64,000 nucleotides of DNA from positions 620,001-684,000 of the forward strand of contig JADKKA010000022.1 in NCBI GenBank assembly GCA_016720745.1, read 5' to 3'. Under the pieces are notes generated by a model, which saw nothing but the letters and a program-made list of their open reading frames with translations, was not told the DNA's origin and did no database searches. Positions 42,952 through 52,578 of this stretch are shown in pieces. The stretch is from Chitinophagaceae bacterium (GTDB taxonomy: Bacteria > Bacteroidota > Bacteroidia > Chitinophagales > Chitinophagaceae). The translations under genes were made by a program, and so were the position numbers. Numbering within the stretch: position 1 is the stretch's first letter; each line of letters opens with the position of its first letter.

Positions 42952-44730
42952 ATGAAGTACCTTTTAATGGCAGCTTGTCTGCTGCATGTCTTTTACTCCA
43001 ATGCGCAGGTTAAGATTGGTGATAATCCCGGAACCATTGATGTGAATTCTTTACTGGAAATGGAAACCACCAATAAAGGGTTTCTGCCTCCCCGTGTCAC
43101 ACTTACAAGTTTAAGTAGTGTTTCACCGTTGACAGGTACGGTACCTGCTGGTATGACCGTCTTCAACGGATCAGGTTCGCTTCCTGTAGGATTCTACTAC
43201 TGGACAGGTTCTGAATGGAAAAAACTGGATAATGGATACCATAACCTGGTGGCCAAATCGGCCGATGCAACGATTTTAAAAAATGAAACCTTTATCCTGG
43301 CCAGTAATGATATCACCCTTACTTTACCGGTAGTGACCAATGCAGACAATGGCTTGCAAATTACCATTAAAAATTACGGCACTTACACTGACCTGATAAC
43401 CGTAGAAGGTAACGGTGGCGCCACAGTTGATGGTATGGCGAATACAACCCTTACCCGATTCGTGGGCAAATCCTTTATTGCTTATGGTGGTAACTGGGTC
43501 GTTAAACATGGAAGTAATACACAGGAAGATCATATCCTGGATGTAGATGAAAGCAGCAGCTGGGCAACAGTGGATGAAGTGATCGCCTTCCTTGATTTAC
43601 ACATGACCGGCCCGACCGTGATCAGGCTGGCAGATGAAACTGTTGAAATTTCTTCAACAGTAGTAATTGATTTGCCCTACGCAATTACCTTTCAGGGTTT
43701 GTCTTATGGCACAACTACTGTTCAGGCGGCTACCGGACTCACCGGCAAACCGATGTTTCGCTGCCTGTCTGAAGTTTATTTTAAGATGCTGACCTTTGAT
43801 GCAACTAGCCTGGCCAGTTACGGAACCCTGGCCGGGGAGGACGCCATTCGTTTATTGGGAAGCGGTACTTATAATGAAGTAAAAGACTGTTCTTTTGACG
43901 GATTTTACAATACGATTCTTGATTCAACAGATGCAGAGTTATGGGTTTTTGAGTGTGATATTTCCAATTCAAGAGGCAGCGGTATTTTGGTGCATGGGGC
44001 CGTTAGCGGGGTAATTGTAAAAGTGGCGGAAACTGATTTTATCGGTTGTAATTATGGGGTCAACCTCAGCAAGGGAACCAGTGCTACTATACAGTTGGCA
44101 TCAGGTGGCTATTATAATGCTAATAGTGGTGATACAGCTATTTATTACCAGCCCTCAAATTTTACATCTTATTCCAGTATATCTATTACCGGAAACTCCT
44201 GGAACAATACCGGAAAATATATTGAAGGATTTGATTTTACAAGGTCTGACGGAAGAGATGCCAATGTGATCATGGAAAGTAATGCCGGGGTAGGAGATGC
44301 CAACCCCAGCAGTACAATTAATGTGCTGAACAATGGAACTAATACAACTGTTACAACCTCTAATACATGGTATAAAGGGAACTGGACCAACACGTCCACT
44401 TCCACCACCAAATGGACCATTGCGAATAACCGGATCACTTTTCAGCCTACTAACCGCAGAAACGGATGGATGATCATATCAGGAAACCTGGCCTGCAATA
44501 ATGCGAACCGGACGATTTCAGTTGGTATTGTTAAAAACGGAAGTTCTGGAACCCGATACGGAGAAACAACCCTCCGCATAACTGCCAGTAATCAGCCTTT
44601 CCAGTTTTCAACGGTAGTGTATGTCACAGATATTGCACCTGGCGACTATTTTGAAATATTCTGTACATCCTCCAGTAGCGGTGATACCGTTAACTTCCAG
44701 GATGTGCTCTGGCTGACCAATACCAAGTGA
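42952..44730 (+). CDS. Secreted protein with right-handed beta-helix region
   Basis: 592 aa from MKYLLMAACLLHVFYSNAQ, a signal peptide. An N-terminal module follows with IGDNPGTIDVNSLLEMETT and KGFLPPRVTLTSLSS, common in Bacteroidota surface proteins. The middle (about 240-470) has repeated short beta turns rich in Asn, Ser, Gly (VKDCSFDGFYNTI, VFECDISNSRGSGI, VAETDFIGCNYGVN), consistent with a right-handed parallel beta helix. The C-terminus (last ~130 aa) is a separate beta domain without an obvious T9SS signal. An in-frame ATG at 42916 would bury the signal peptide. Confidence 0.75.
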   Translation: MKYLLMAACLLHVFYSNAQVKIGDNPGTIDVNSLLEMETTNKGFLPPRVTLTSLSSVSPLTGTVPAGMTVFNGSGSLPVGFYYWTGSEWKKLDNGYHNLVAKSADATILKNETFILASNDITLTLPVVTNADNGLQITIKNYGTYTDLITVEGNGGATVDGMANTTLTRFVGKSFIAYGGNWVVKHGSNTQEDHILDVDESSSWATVDEVIAFLDLHMTGPTVIRLADETVEISSTVVIDLPYAITFQGLSYGTTTVQAATGLTGKPMFRCLSEVYFKMLTFDATSLASYGTLAGEDAIRLLGSGTYNEVKDCSFDGFYNTILDSTDAELWVFECDISNSRGSGILVHGAVSGVIVKVAETDFIGCNYGVNLSKGTSATIQLASGGYYNANSGDTAIYYQPSNFTSYSSISITGNSWNNTGKYIEGFDFTRSDGRDANVIMESNAGVGDANPSSTINVLNNGTNTTVTTSNTWYKGNWTNTSTSTTKWTIANNRITFQPTNRRNGWMIISGNLACNNANRTISVGIVKNGSSGTRYGETTLRITASNQPFQFSTVVYVTDIAPGDYFEIFCTSSSSGDTVNFQDVLWLTNTK

Positions 44731-44749
44731 TGAACACAAAACAAAGCTG

Positions 44750-46180
44750 ATGAAAAAAAATCTTTTTTTCCTGCTCTTCCTTTCTTTAGTTTCCTTATTG
44801 CAGCAGCAACTGTTCGCACAAGGGTTAACAAATCAGGGAAACCTGCAGGTACATAACGGCGCCGGTTTATCCAGCAGCCTGCCTTTTACCAATAGCAGTA
44901 CGGCCACACTGGTGAATAATGGTAGCATTTATCTCAAAGCTGATGTTACGAATCACCAGGTTGCCATGGCTACAGGTGCGGGCACCTTGTATATTGATGG
45001 TTCAGCTGCCCAACAGCTGACTGGTTCGGCCACCCTGAAAACCTATCATCTTGTAACCGATAATTCATCCGGGATTACCCTCAATAATGACCTGAGTGTA
45101 GGGGGTAATCACAATTTTGTCAATGGACTGATCAGTAGTTCAGTTACTCCCAATTACCTGATCTACGAAAGTGGTGCCACCAATAGCGGAGCTACTGACA
45201 GTCGACATGTAACAGGGTGGGTTAAAAAAATCGGGTCTGATGATTTTACCTTTCCGGTTGGTGACAATAGCTTTTTGCGAACCATTGCTATTTCCTCACT
45301 CAGTGTTACTGCTGAATTTAATTGCCACTATTACGCGACAACCCCCAATATCTATAACCTGCAATCGCCCATTGTAAAGGTTCGGGCAGCAGAATACTGG
45401 CAACTGGATAAAGTTTCAGGCGGAAATGCCAGGGTGACAATGACCTGGGATCATACCAAAATTCCGATGGATAATATCCTGCTTTCTGAAATCCGCGCAG
45501 GCCATTATACAGGAGGAAACTGGACAGATGCCGGAGGAACTGCCACCGGTGATGTAGCTACTACCGGTTCTGTAACTTCCAATGCCATCAGCACATTCAG
45601 TCCGCTTACACTGGCTTACACCAGTTTCCCGATTCCTTTGAAACTGGTATCCTTTACCGGTTGGAGAAAGGGGGGAGTTTCTTACCTGCACTGGGTATCT
45701 GAAAACGAACAGGACATGAGTCATTTTTCATTGGAAAGAAGTTTGGATGGTAATCTGTTTATCCCCGTAGGTAATACCAGTGCCAGAAACAGAGGCATCC
45801 GTGAGATATACAGCAAAGATGATCCCTTTGCTTTTAACGGGATCCTTTATTACCGTTTAAAGAATATAGACAATGATGGCAGCTTCACTTATTCGAGGGT
45901 AATTGCGCTGTCCGACAAGCAATCTTTTAGCACGGCAATAACAGTGATGAACCCCGCCAAAACAGCAATAACATTACTGAATCGATCGGCACCGGCAGGC
46001 AGTTATGAATACCAGTTGTTTAATAATACCGGACAGCAGGTCAGTGAGGGGAAAATTGACATGACTGCAAATGGCGCTGTTCTAATCAAATTGCCCATTC
46101 AAATTGCCACCGGTTATTATACCCTTCACCTGCAGGGGCAACTGATGCGGTTTTCACAGCAGGTGCTGATAGAAAAATAG
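44750..46180 (+). CDS. Secreted protein with T9SS C-terminal sorting domain
   Basis: 476 aa; the signal peptide ends at FAQ (about 25). The mature part is beta-rich, ending in a linker (PIPLKLVSFTGWRKGGVSYLHW and on) that is the usual entry to a type A T9SS module: YRLKNIDNDGSFTYSRVIAL, then a C-terminal domain ending in GYYTLHLQG...QQVLIEK. T9SS substrates cross the outer membrane and are usually anchored. It lies 19 bp after the previous secreted protein, so the two are probably coexpressed. Confidence 0.85.
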   Translation: MKKNLFFLLFLSLVSLLQQQLFAQGLTNQGNLQVHNGAGLSSSLPFTNSSTATLVNNGSIYLKADVTNHQVAMATGAGTLYIDGSAAQQLTGSATLKTYHLVTDNSSGITLNNDLSVGGNHNFVNGLISSSVTPNYLIYESGATNSGATDSRHVTGWVKKIGSDDFTFPVGDNSFLRTIAISSLSVTAEFNCHYYATTPNIYNLQSPIVKVRAAEYWQLDKVSGGNARVTMTWDHTKIPMDNILLSEIRAGHYTGGNWTDAGGTATGDVATTGSVTSNAISTFSPLTLAYTSFPIPLKLVSFTGWRKGGVSYLHWVSENEQDMSHFSLERSLDGNLFIPVGNTSARNRGIREIYSKDDPFAFNGILYYRLKNIDNDGSFTYSRVIALSDKQSFSTAITVMNPAKTAITLLNRSAPAGSYEYQLFNNTGQQVSEGKIDMTANGAVLIKLPIQIATGYYTLHLQGQLMRFSQQVLIEK

Positions 46181-46235
46181 AAAATATTCTTAGCGACGTT
46201 AGTTAGAAGTGATAATAATTTTTTGAAAACTCTTA

Positions 46236-46290
46236 CAGGACCTGTTAGCCAGATGGATAAATGAGATTCAATCCTGGTTAACAGGTCCTG
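46236..46290. repeat. 12-bp inverted repeat across the nhaA stop, between convergent genes
   Basis: CAGGACCTGTTA (46236-46247) and TAACAGGTCCTG (46279-46290) are exact complements with a 31-nt loop. The right arm encodes the last residues of NhaA (GPVN). A shared bidirectional terminator is plausible, though no T run follows directly. Confidence 0.6.
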
Positions 46291-47425
46291 ATACTTTCTT
46301 CAATGTATTTTTAAGCAGTATAAAACCAATACATCCGGCTATAACTGAAGACACGAGGATGATCAGTTTAGCATGATTGATAATTGTTTCACTGTCAAAA
46401 GCCAGTAGTGTAATAAATATCGACATGGTAAAGCCGATTCCTCCTAAAAAGCCAACACCGGCAATTAATTTCCAGTTGAGATCTGAAGGGAGCTTACAGA
46501 GGCCAATTTTAACAGCCAGGAGCGTTAACAAAAATATCCCAAGGGGCTTCCCGGCGATCAGACCTGCTGCAATTCCTATACTATAATTTTGCGTAAATAT
46601 ATGACCAAGGTCTCCGCTTAAACTAATCGCAGTATTGGCTAAAGCAAAAACAGGTAAGATAATGAAGGCAACAGGCTTGTGTAAAAAGTGCTGCAGTATA
46701 TAAGAGCTTGATTTATTGTCACCATTTCCAAAAGGCACAGCAAAAGCCAGCAACACACCGGTAATGGTAGCATGTACCCCGGATTGTAACATGAAATACC
46801 ACATGACTACTCCACCCAGTATATATGGAATCAGGTTCCTTATTTTTAACCGATTGAAAATTAAAAGCAAGGCGAAAATGCCTAAGGCAATCATCAATTT
46901 AGTCCAGATAATGGCCTTTGTATAAAAAACGGCAATGATTAAAATAGCCCCCAGGTCATCGATCACTGCCAGGGCTGTCAAAAATACTTTCAGAGAAAGA
47001 GGAACACGATTGCCAAGCAGGGATAATATACCCAATGCAAAAGCAATATCTGTAGCCATCGGAATGCCGGCTCCGGATTGAGTAGCGGTACCATAATTAA
47101 AAAGCATAAACAGACCGGCAGGAATCAGAATGCCTCCTAAAGCGCCAAATATTGGCAATAAAGCATCCTTTAGATTGGAGAGCTCTCCTTTATATATCTC
47201 CCTCTCCAGTTCCAGGCCGATGAGTAAAAAGAATATACTCATCAGTCCATCATTGACCCAATGCGTTATACTATGCCCCGCCACCTGTAAATGCCAGAAA
47301 TTCTGATATTCAGTACTAAAACCAGAGTTCGCAATCAATAAGGATAAAATGGTACATGCGATTAATACCAGACCTCCGGCTTTTTCGCTGTCAAAAAAAT
47401 CTTTGAATAGTCTGGTGATCGTCAT
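46268..47425 (-). CDS. nhaA: Na+/H+ antiporter NhaA
   Basis: 385 aa with about 12 membrane helices. It has the key unwound-helix motifs of the family: ATDIAFALGILSLLG, and AVIDDLGAI with the Asp pair that binds Na+/H+. Electrogenic exchange of one Na+ for two H+ at the inner membrane, for pH and salt homeostasis. It follows hisIE on the same strand after a 61-bp gap and probably has its own promoter. Confidence 0.95.
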   Translation of the reverse strand: MTITRLFKDFFDSEKAGGLVLIACTILSLLIANSGFSTEYQNFWHLQVAGHSITHWVNDGLMSIFFLLIGLELEREIYKGELSNLKDALLPIFGALGGILIPAGLFMLFNYGTATQSGAGIPMATDIAFALGILSLLGNRVPLSLKVFLTALAVIDDLGAILIIAVFYTKAIIWTKLMIALGIFALLLIFNRLKIRNLIPYILGGVVMWYFMLQSGVHATITGVLLAFAVPFGNGDNKSSSYILQHFLHKPVAFIILPVFALANTAISLSGDLGHIFTQNYSIGIAAGLIAGKPLGIFLLTLLAVKIGLCKLPSDLNWKLIAGVGFLGGIGFTMSIFITLLAFDSETIINHAKLIILVSSVIAGCIGFILLKNTLKKVSGPVNQD

Positions 47426-47486
47426 CCTTAAAAGGTTTTACTGATCGTAATAAAATACCAGCCATTCAGTATAAAGCCGGATCATT

Positions 47487-48083
47487 TTATTTGTGTCTGG
47501 TGGCCAGGGTTTTTACAACTTCATCCAGGCCGGATCCTTTTGCCTGTAATAATACAAGATAATGGAAAAGCAGATCAGCAGCTTCACCCAGAAATTTTTC
47601 CCTGTCGTTGTCTTTGCTTTCAATCACCAGTTCAACAGCTTCTTCGCCTACTTTCTGTGCAATTTTATTAATGCCTTTGGCAAACAGGGAAGAAGTATAG
47701 GATGCTGCGGCCGGCTGATCCTTTCTTTCTGTGATGATTGATTCCAGTTTTGCCAGATTAAAGCCGGGATTGGTCTCGTTAAAGCAGGTATCGCTACCAC
47801 TGTGACAAACCGGACCTGCAGGACGCGCTTTGATCAACAGACAATCCGCATCACAATCCATCAGGATTGATTTCAGGTACAGATAATTTCCCGAGCTTTC
47901 TCCCTTGGTCCAAAGTCTTTGTTTACTGCGACTATAGAAAGTTACTTTACCCGTTTCTTCGGTTTGCTGCAGGGCTTTTTCATTCATATATCCGAGCATC
48001 AGCACCCGGCCGGTTAGCTCATCCTGAATGATGGCCGGGACCAGCAAATCACTGTATTTTGAAAAATCAGGTTTCATCATCAT
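47487..48083 (-). CDS. hisIE: Bifunctional phosphoribosyl-AMP cyclohydrolase / phosphoribosyl-ATP pyrophosphatase
   Basis: 198 aa, steps 2 and 3 of histidine synthesis. HisI part 1-110 with zinc and Mg residues in DCDADCLLIKARP and GPVCHSGSDTCF. HisE part about 115-198 with QKVGEEAVELVIESKD and EAADLLFHYLVLL. Last his gene of the operon. Its start overlaps the upstream 62-aa frame by 17 bp, so the exact Met among MMM is uncertain. Confidence 0.95.
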   Translation of the reverse strand: MMMKPDFSKYSDLLVPAIIQDELTGRVLMLGYMNEKALQQTEETGKVTFYSRSKQRLWTKGESSGNYLYLKSILMDCDADCLLIKARPAGPVCHSGSDTCFNETNPGFNLAKLESIITERKDQPAAASYTSSLFAKGINKIAQKVGEEAVELVIESKDNDREKFLGEAADLLFHYLVLLQAKGSGLDEVVKTLATRHK

Positions 48084-48255
48084 TTTTATTTAGTGTTGCC
48101 TTATCAGCCGGATTCTCTTTGAGCGCATCCAGCAATTTGATATAGGAATTCTTTCTTCTTTCCTGCATTTCTTCATTCCGGTCTCTTCTTCGTTTATCCA
48201 TATACTGTACCAGGTAGTACACAATGGCCAATGCAACAAAGAGGATGACAATCAT
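48067..48255 (-). CDS. 62-aa membrane protein inside the his operon
   Basis: One N-terminal helix (MIVILFVALAIVYYLVQYM) followed by a strongly charged stretch (DKRRRDRNEEMQERRK) and an acidic tail. It overlaps the hisF stop by 4 bp (ATGA) and hisIE by 17 bp, so it is translated within the his transcript. I do not recognise the family. No link to histidine synthesis is evident, and a generic small inner-membrane protein is equally possible. Confidence 0.75.
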   Translation of the reverse strand: MIVILFVALAIVYYLVQYMDKRRRDRNEEMQERRKNSYIKLLDALKENPADKATLNKNDDET

Positions 48256-49007
48256 AAACGAACCGGAATTTGCAGTTCCTGTAAATATCGCTTTAAATCA
48301 GGGATTGGAATTTCCCTGAAATGAAAAATACTGGCCGCCAGGGCTGCATCAGCCCCTGCTTCCCGGAATACCGCATCAAAATGGGCCATGGTGCCTGCGC
48401 CACCGGAGGCAATCACCGGTATAGGAACCAATGACGCAATCTCACCCGTGATGCCCAAGGCAAAACCATTTTTGGTTCCATCATGCTCCATGGAAGTGAG
48501 CAGAATTTCTCCGGCTCCACGGGAAGTTATTTCCCGGGCCCATGCTGTGGCTTCCAGTGGCGTAGGATGTCGTCCGCCATGGGTAACTACCTTCCATTGC
48601 CCTTCGATTGTTTTGATATCAATCGCCACCACCACACACTGGCTGCCAAAATTTTTCGACAACTGGTCAATGAGGGAGGGGTTCTTTACAGCCGCACTAT
48701 TGACAGAAATTTTATCAGCTCCATTCTCGAGCAATAAATGCACGTCCTCTACAGTATTGATACCCCCTCCAACAGTAAAAGGGATATTAATATGAGTGGC
48801 AATTTCCCTCACCAACTTTGCCAATGTCTTTCTTTTTTCCGTAGTGGCAGTAATATCCAGGAAGACCAGTTCATCCGCACCTTCTTCGCAATAACGCATG
48901 GCCAGTTCAACCGGATCTCCTGCATCTCTCAATTGCAGAAAATTGGTACCCTTGACGGTACGGCCATCACAGATATCCAGACAGGGGATGATCCTTTTTG
49001 TTAACAT
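48252..49007 (-). CDS. hisF: Imidazole glycerol phosphate synthase cyclase subunit HisF
   Basis: 251-aa TIM barrel. Catalytic Asp in CLDICDGRTVKG and Asp in VVAIDIK, with phosphate-binding VGGGI, GEILLTSME and ASGGAGT motifs. With HisH it forms the ring-closing complex that makes IGP and AICAR. It starts 1 bp after hisA. Confidence 0.97.
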   Translation of the reverse strand: MLTKRIIPCLDICDGRTVKGTNFLQLRDAGDPVELAMRYCEEGADELVFLDITATTEKRKTLAKLVREIATHINIPFTVGGGINTVEDVHLLLENGADKISVNSAAVKNPSLIDQLSKNFGSQCVVVAIDIKTIEGQWKVVTHGGRHPTPLEATAWAREITSRGAGEILLTSMEHDGTKNGFALGITGEIASLVPIPVIASGGAGTMAHFDAVFREAGADAALAASIFHFREIPIPDLKRYLQELQIPVRL

Positions 49008-49008
49008 G

Positions 49009-49800
49009 CTATAAAAACTTTGTCAGTTCTTTCAGTGATATTCTGTTTTCATAAATGGCTTTGCCTACGATGGCTCCATAACAACCAGCTTCCCTGAGAT
49101 CTTCCAGATCTTTCAGGCTGCTGATGCCGCCACTGGCAATGAGATCAACGGATGGATGCTGATTCATGATTTTTTTATATAGGTCAATCGCAGGGCCTTC
49201 TAAAAGACCATCTTTGTTTACATCCGTACAAAAGAACTGCTGCACCCCCTTTGTTTTATATTGGGCGATCAAATCAAATACCGAGAGGGGAACGGTTTCT
49301 GTCCAACCCCTGATAGCGATCTGTTCATCTTTTACATCCGCCCCAATCATGAATTTCTCCGGACCATAAGCCAGGAGCCATCCTGTAAAAGCGGTTTCAT
49401 CTTTAACGGCGATACTGCCAACTGCTGCCCAGCTGGCTCCCGAATTAAAACAGATGTCAACACTTTTGATGCTGCTGATGCCCCCGCTGAAATCGATCAG
49501 CAGTTTTGTTTTGCCTGCAATTTTTTCCAGCACTTTCCAGTTTTTAACTGCTCCCTCCCTGGCACCATCCAGGTCTACCAGGTGCAAACGCTTTAACCCG
49601 GCCTGCTCAAACTGAAGGGCTACTTCCAGCGGATCTTCATTGTACACTTTCTGAAGGGAATAATCTCCACGGGTCAGTCGCACACATTTCCCTTCAATGA
49701 TATCAATGGCAGGTATGATAAATGCTTCGTTTTTTTCATGAATCGGCACAGGGGCAGAAGATGGTACCGGTCGTTCCGGTAATAAAATACTTGAGTTCAT
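49009..49800 (-). CDS. hisA: ProFAR isomerase HisA with N-terminal extension
   Basis: 263-aa TIM barrel; step 4 of the pathway. The core begins at IIPAIDIIEGKCVRLTRGDY (catalytic Asp in PAID), with the second Asp in GADVKDEQIAIRGW and phosphate loops IDFSGGIS and ASGGISSL. About 27 residues precede the core (MNSSILLPERPVPSSAPVPI and on), Pro/Ser-rich and absent from typical HisA. The start overlaps the hisH stop (ATGA), and no internal ATG precedes the core, so the extension seems real. Confidence 0.95.
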   Translation of the reverse strand: MNSSILLPERPVPSSAPVPIHEKNEAFIIPAIDIIEGKCVRLTRGDYSLQKVYNEDPLEVALQFEQAGLKRLHLVDLDGAREGAVKNWKVLEKIAGKTKLLIDFSGGISSIKSVDICFNSGASWAAVGSIAVKDETAFTGWLLAYGPEKFMIGADVKDEQIAIRGWTETVPLSVFDLIAQYKTKGVQQFFCTDVNKDGLLEGPAIDLYKKIMNQHPSVDLIASGGISSLKDLEDLREAGCYGAIVGKAIYENRISLKELTKFL

Positions 49801-50390
49801 AAGGTTAAAAAATTTTTTAAAATATGTTCACCGGTGGCAGCACTTTTTTCCGGGTGGAACTGCACACCATAAAAATTATTTTTTTGCAAGGCAGCACTGT
49901 ACATAAGGTCATAGTGGGTGCAGGCAATTGTATAAGGACTGATACCGGCATAATATCCATGTACATAATAACAATAGGCTCCTTCTTCAATACCATCGAA
50001 CAAAGGGCCCTGTAGTGAAGCGATTTTGTTCCAGCCAATCTGCGGCACTTTGATGCTGCTGATTGCAGGATTGAACCGTGTTACTTTCACATTATCAAAG
50101 ACACCCAGGCAATGCGTATCATTTTCTGCAGAGTAATCGCATAGTAATTGCATCCCCAGACAAATCCCCAGCACCGGTTGTGTCAGAGAAGGGATCAACT
50201 GGTCCATTCCTTTTTCCCTCAGGAATTGCATCGCCGTGCTGGCTTCACCCACACCCGGGAAAATGACTTTATCGGCTGCACTGATCTGGGCAGGATCATC
50301 GGTAACCGTTGCGGATACGCCCAATCTTTCCAGTGCAAAGAGCACCGACTGAATATTGCCTGCATTGTATTTAATAATCGCCAGATTCAT
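49797..50390 (-). CDS. hisH: Imidazole glycerol phosphate synthase glutaminase subunit HisH
   Basis: 197-aa class I glutamine amidotransferase: nucleophile Cys in LGICLGMQLL, His and Glu in VQFHPEKS. It supplies ammonia to HisF. It shares one base with the hisB stop (TAATG) and four with the hisA start. Confidence 0.97.
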   Translation of the reverse strand: MNLAIIKYNAGNIQSVLFALERLGVSATVTDDPAQISAADKVIFPGVGEASTAMQFLREKGMDQLIPSLTQPVLGICLGMQLLCDYSAENDTHCLGVFDNVKVTRFNPAISSIKVPQIGWNKIASLQGPLFDGIEEGAYCYYVHGYYAGISPYTIACTHYDLMYSAALQKNNFYGVQFHPEKSAATGEHILKNFLTL

Positions 50391-51529
50391 TAGAGCATTC
50401 CTTTTGTGCTGGGTAATTGCATATGATCGGGGTCTCTTTTTACAGCCTGCCGGATGGATTTGGCCAGGGCTTTGAATATGCTTTCAATTTTATGATGCTC
50501 ATTGTCTCCTTCAGCCCTGATATGAAGATTGCAACGGGCCGCATCTGAAAAGGATTTAAAGAAATGATAGAACATTTCCGTGGGCATATCACCTACTTTT
50601 TCCCTTTTAAATGAAGTGTCCCATACCAGCCAGGCCCTGCCGCCAAAATCCAGTGCCACTTGTGCCAGGCAATCATCCATTGGCAGGGAAAAGCCATAAC
50701 GTGCAATGCCTTTTTTGTCGCCAAGGGCTTTCAAAAATGCCTCACCTAGCGCAATCGCGGTATCCTCAATGGTATGGTGTTCGTCAATATGCAGATCGCC
50801 TTTTGTTTCGAGACGGATATCCACCCCGCTGTGTTTGCTGAGTTGCTCCAGCATATGATCAAAAAAATGAAGACCGGTTTTTATCTGCATATCGCCTTTT
50901 CCATCAAGGTCTATCTCTATTCGGATTTTTGTTTCATTACTGTTTCGTTCATGAATGATTCTTCTTTGTTCCAGCCTCAGAAATTCATAAATCAATTGCC
51001 AGTTGGTGGTTTCCAGCGCCACTACTTCCCGGAGTGTATTGGAGGAATCACTGGTTTCGGCTGCTCCCAATGTAGCATCCAGGTTCATCCAGATTGCTTT
51101 ACAACCCAGGTTTTTGGCCAGTTGTACATCGGTGATCCGATCGCCAATCACATAGGAGTTGGCCAGATCATAAGCAGGATTGTTGAGATAGGCGGTTAAC
51201 ATACCGGTTCCCGGTTTACGGGTTGGGGCATTGTCGGCCGGTAAACTGCGGTCAATCAGCACTGCAGAAAAATGAATGCTTTCATTCTCCAGTGCTTTCA
51301 TCACAAATTCATGTACGGGCCGGAAATTTTCTTCCGGAAAGGAGGGGGTACCCAATCCATCCTGGTTGGTGACCATTACCAGTTCATAATCCAGTTCACC
51401 GGCAATTTTTTTCATCCAACTGAACATGCCTGGATAAAATTCCAGTTTTTCAAATGAATCAATCTGATAACTGGGTGGTGCTTCACGTATCAGGGTACCA
51501 TCCCGGTCAATGAATAATACTTTTTTCAT
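50390..51529 (-). CDS. hisB: Bifunctional histidinol-phosphatase / imidazoleglycerol-phosphate dehydratase
   Basis: 379 aa. The N-terminal HAD phosphatase starts FIDRDGTLIRE (nucleophile and acid Asp) with zinc-site and IGDRITDVQLAKN motifs. The C-terminal IGPD (about 195-379) has metal-binding HFFDHMLEQLSKHSG and HHTIEDTAIALGEA. The fusion is typical of enterobacteria and many Bacteroidota. It covers steps 6 and 8 of the pathway. Confidence 0.97.
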   Translation of the reverse strand: MKKVLFIDRDGTLIREAPPSYQIDSFEKLEFYPGMFSWMKKIAGELDYELVMVTNQDGLGTPSFPEENFRPVHEFVMKALENESIHFSAVLIDRSLPADNAPTRKPGTGMLTAYLNNPAYDLANSYVIGDRITDVQLAKNLGCKAIWMNLDATLGAAETSDSSNTLREVVALETTNWQLIYEFLRLEQRRIIHERNSNETKIRIEIDLDGKGDMQIKTGLHFFDHMLEQLSKHSGVDIRLETKGDLHIDEHHTIEDTAIALGEAFLKALGDKKGIARYGFSLPMDDCLAQVALDFGGRAWLVWDTSFKREKVGDMPTEMFYHFFKSFSDAARCNLHIRAEGDNEHHKIESIFKALAKSIRQAVKRDPDHMQLPSTKGML

Positions 51530-52578
51530 GCTTCATATATTTTGAGTGCAGCCAGTAATTGTTTGTTTTCATCTGCAGTGCCAATGGTAATGCGCAGACA
51601 ATCCTCGCATAAAATTACTTTGGAACGATCCCTGACGATAATACCTTTTCCAGCCAGGTATTCATAGATTTTTCTGGCGTTTTCCATTTTCACCAGCAGG
51701 AAATTAGCATCAGAAGGGTATACTTTTTGGGTAAAGGGGAGTTGACACAATTGCTCCGCCATCCATTCCCGTTGCTCTACGGCGGATTTGGTCCAATTGT
51801 TTACACTGGAAATATTATTCAGTGCTTCGATTGCCAGTTGTTGTGTGGCCGTACTGATATTATACGGGTATTTGACTTTATTAAGTAAAGCAATCAACGG
51901 TTCCCCGGCAAAAGCCATTCCGATTCGCAATCCGGCCAGTCCCCATGCTTTGGAAAGCGTTTGCAGGATCACCAGGTTGGGATACTCAGTCAGTTCCGGG
52001 ATCATCGTTTTTTGGCGGGCATAATTGATATAGGCCTCATCCACCACTACCAATCCGTTGAAATTATTCAGCAGGGTTTCAATATCCGTTTTATCAATAC
52101 TGTTGCCGGTTGGATTATTGGGGGAGCAGACAAAGATCAGCCTGGTATTATCATCAATCATAGCAGCTGTACTGTCGAGGTTCAGCTGGAAATTGTCAAG
52201 CAGTGGAATCTTTCTTACTTCCACGTTATTCAGTTCTGCACAAACTTCATACATGCCATAAGTGGGCGGATAAAGAATTACATTGTCTTTTCCCGGTTCA
52301 CAAAAAATCCGGAAGAGCAGGTCAATGGCTTCATCACTGCCATTACCAATAAAAATATTTCCTGGAGGTACACCCTTGATGCTGCTGATTTTTTCTTTCA
52401 AAGCCAGTTGAAGCGGATCAGGGTAACGGTTCACATTCGCAGCCAATGGCGAGCCAAATGCATTTTCATTGGCATCCAGGAAAATACTGGCTTCTCCGCT
52501 GAATTCATGCCGCGCAGAAGAGTAGGGGGTCATTTTCCGGATATTGGGTCGGACGATATCATTAATATCAAAACTCAT
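51526..52578 (-). CDS. hisC: Histidinol-phosphate aminotransferase
   Basis: 350-aa class I/II PLP aminotransferase; PLP-binding Lys in LQTLSKAWGLAGLRIG, Asp/Tyr in VVDEAYINYA, and PNNPTGN. It converts imidazole acetol phosphate to histidinol phosphate. ATGA overlaps on both sides (hisD, hisB). Confidence 0.97.
   Translation of the reverse strand: MSFDINDIVRPNIRKMTPYSSARHEFSGEASIFLDANENAFGSPLAANVNRYPDPLQLALKEKISSIKGVPPGNIFIGNGSDEAIDLLFRIFCEPGKDNVILYPPTYGMYEVCAELNNVEVRKIPLLDNFQLNLDSTAAMIDDNTRLIFVCSPNNPTGNSIDKTDIETLLNNFNGLVVVDEAYINYARQKTMIPELTEYPNLVILQTLSKAWGLAGLRIGMAFAGEPLIALLNKVKYPYNISTATQQLAIEALNNISSVNNWTKSAVEQREWMAEQLCQLPFTQKVYPSDANFLLVKMENARKIYEYLAGKGIIVRDRSKVILCEDCLRITIGTADENKQLLAALKIYEA

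Noticed and set aside
46236..46290. Riboswitch-like structure for nhaA
   Set aside because: It lies at the 3' end of nhaA, not in its leader, and is a plain inverted repeat between convergent genes.
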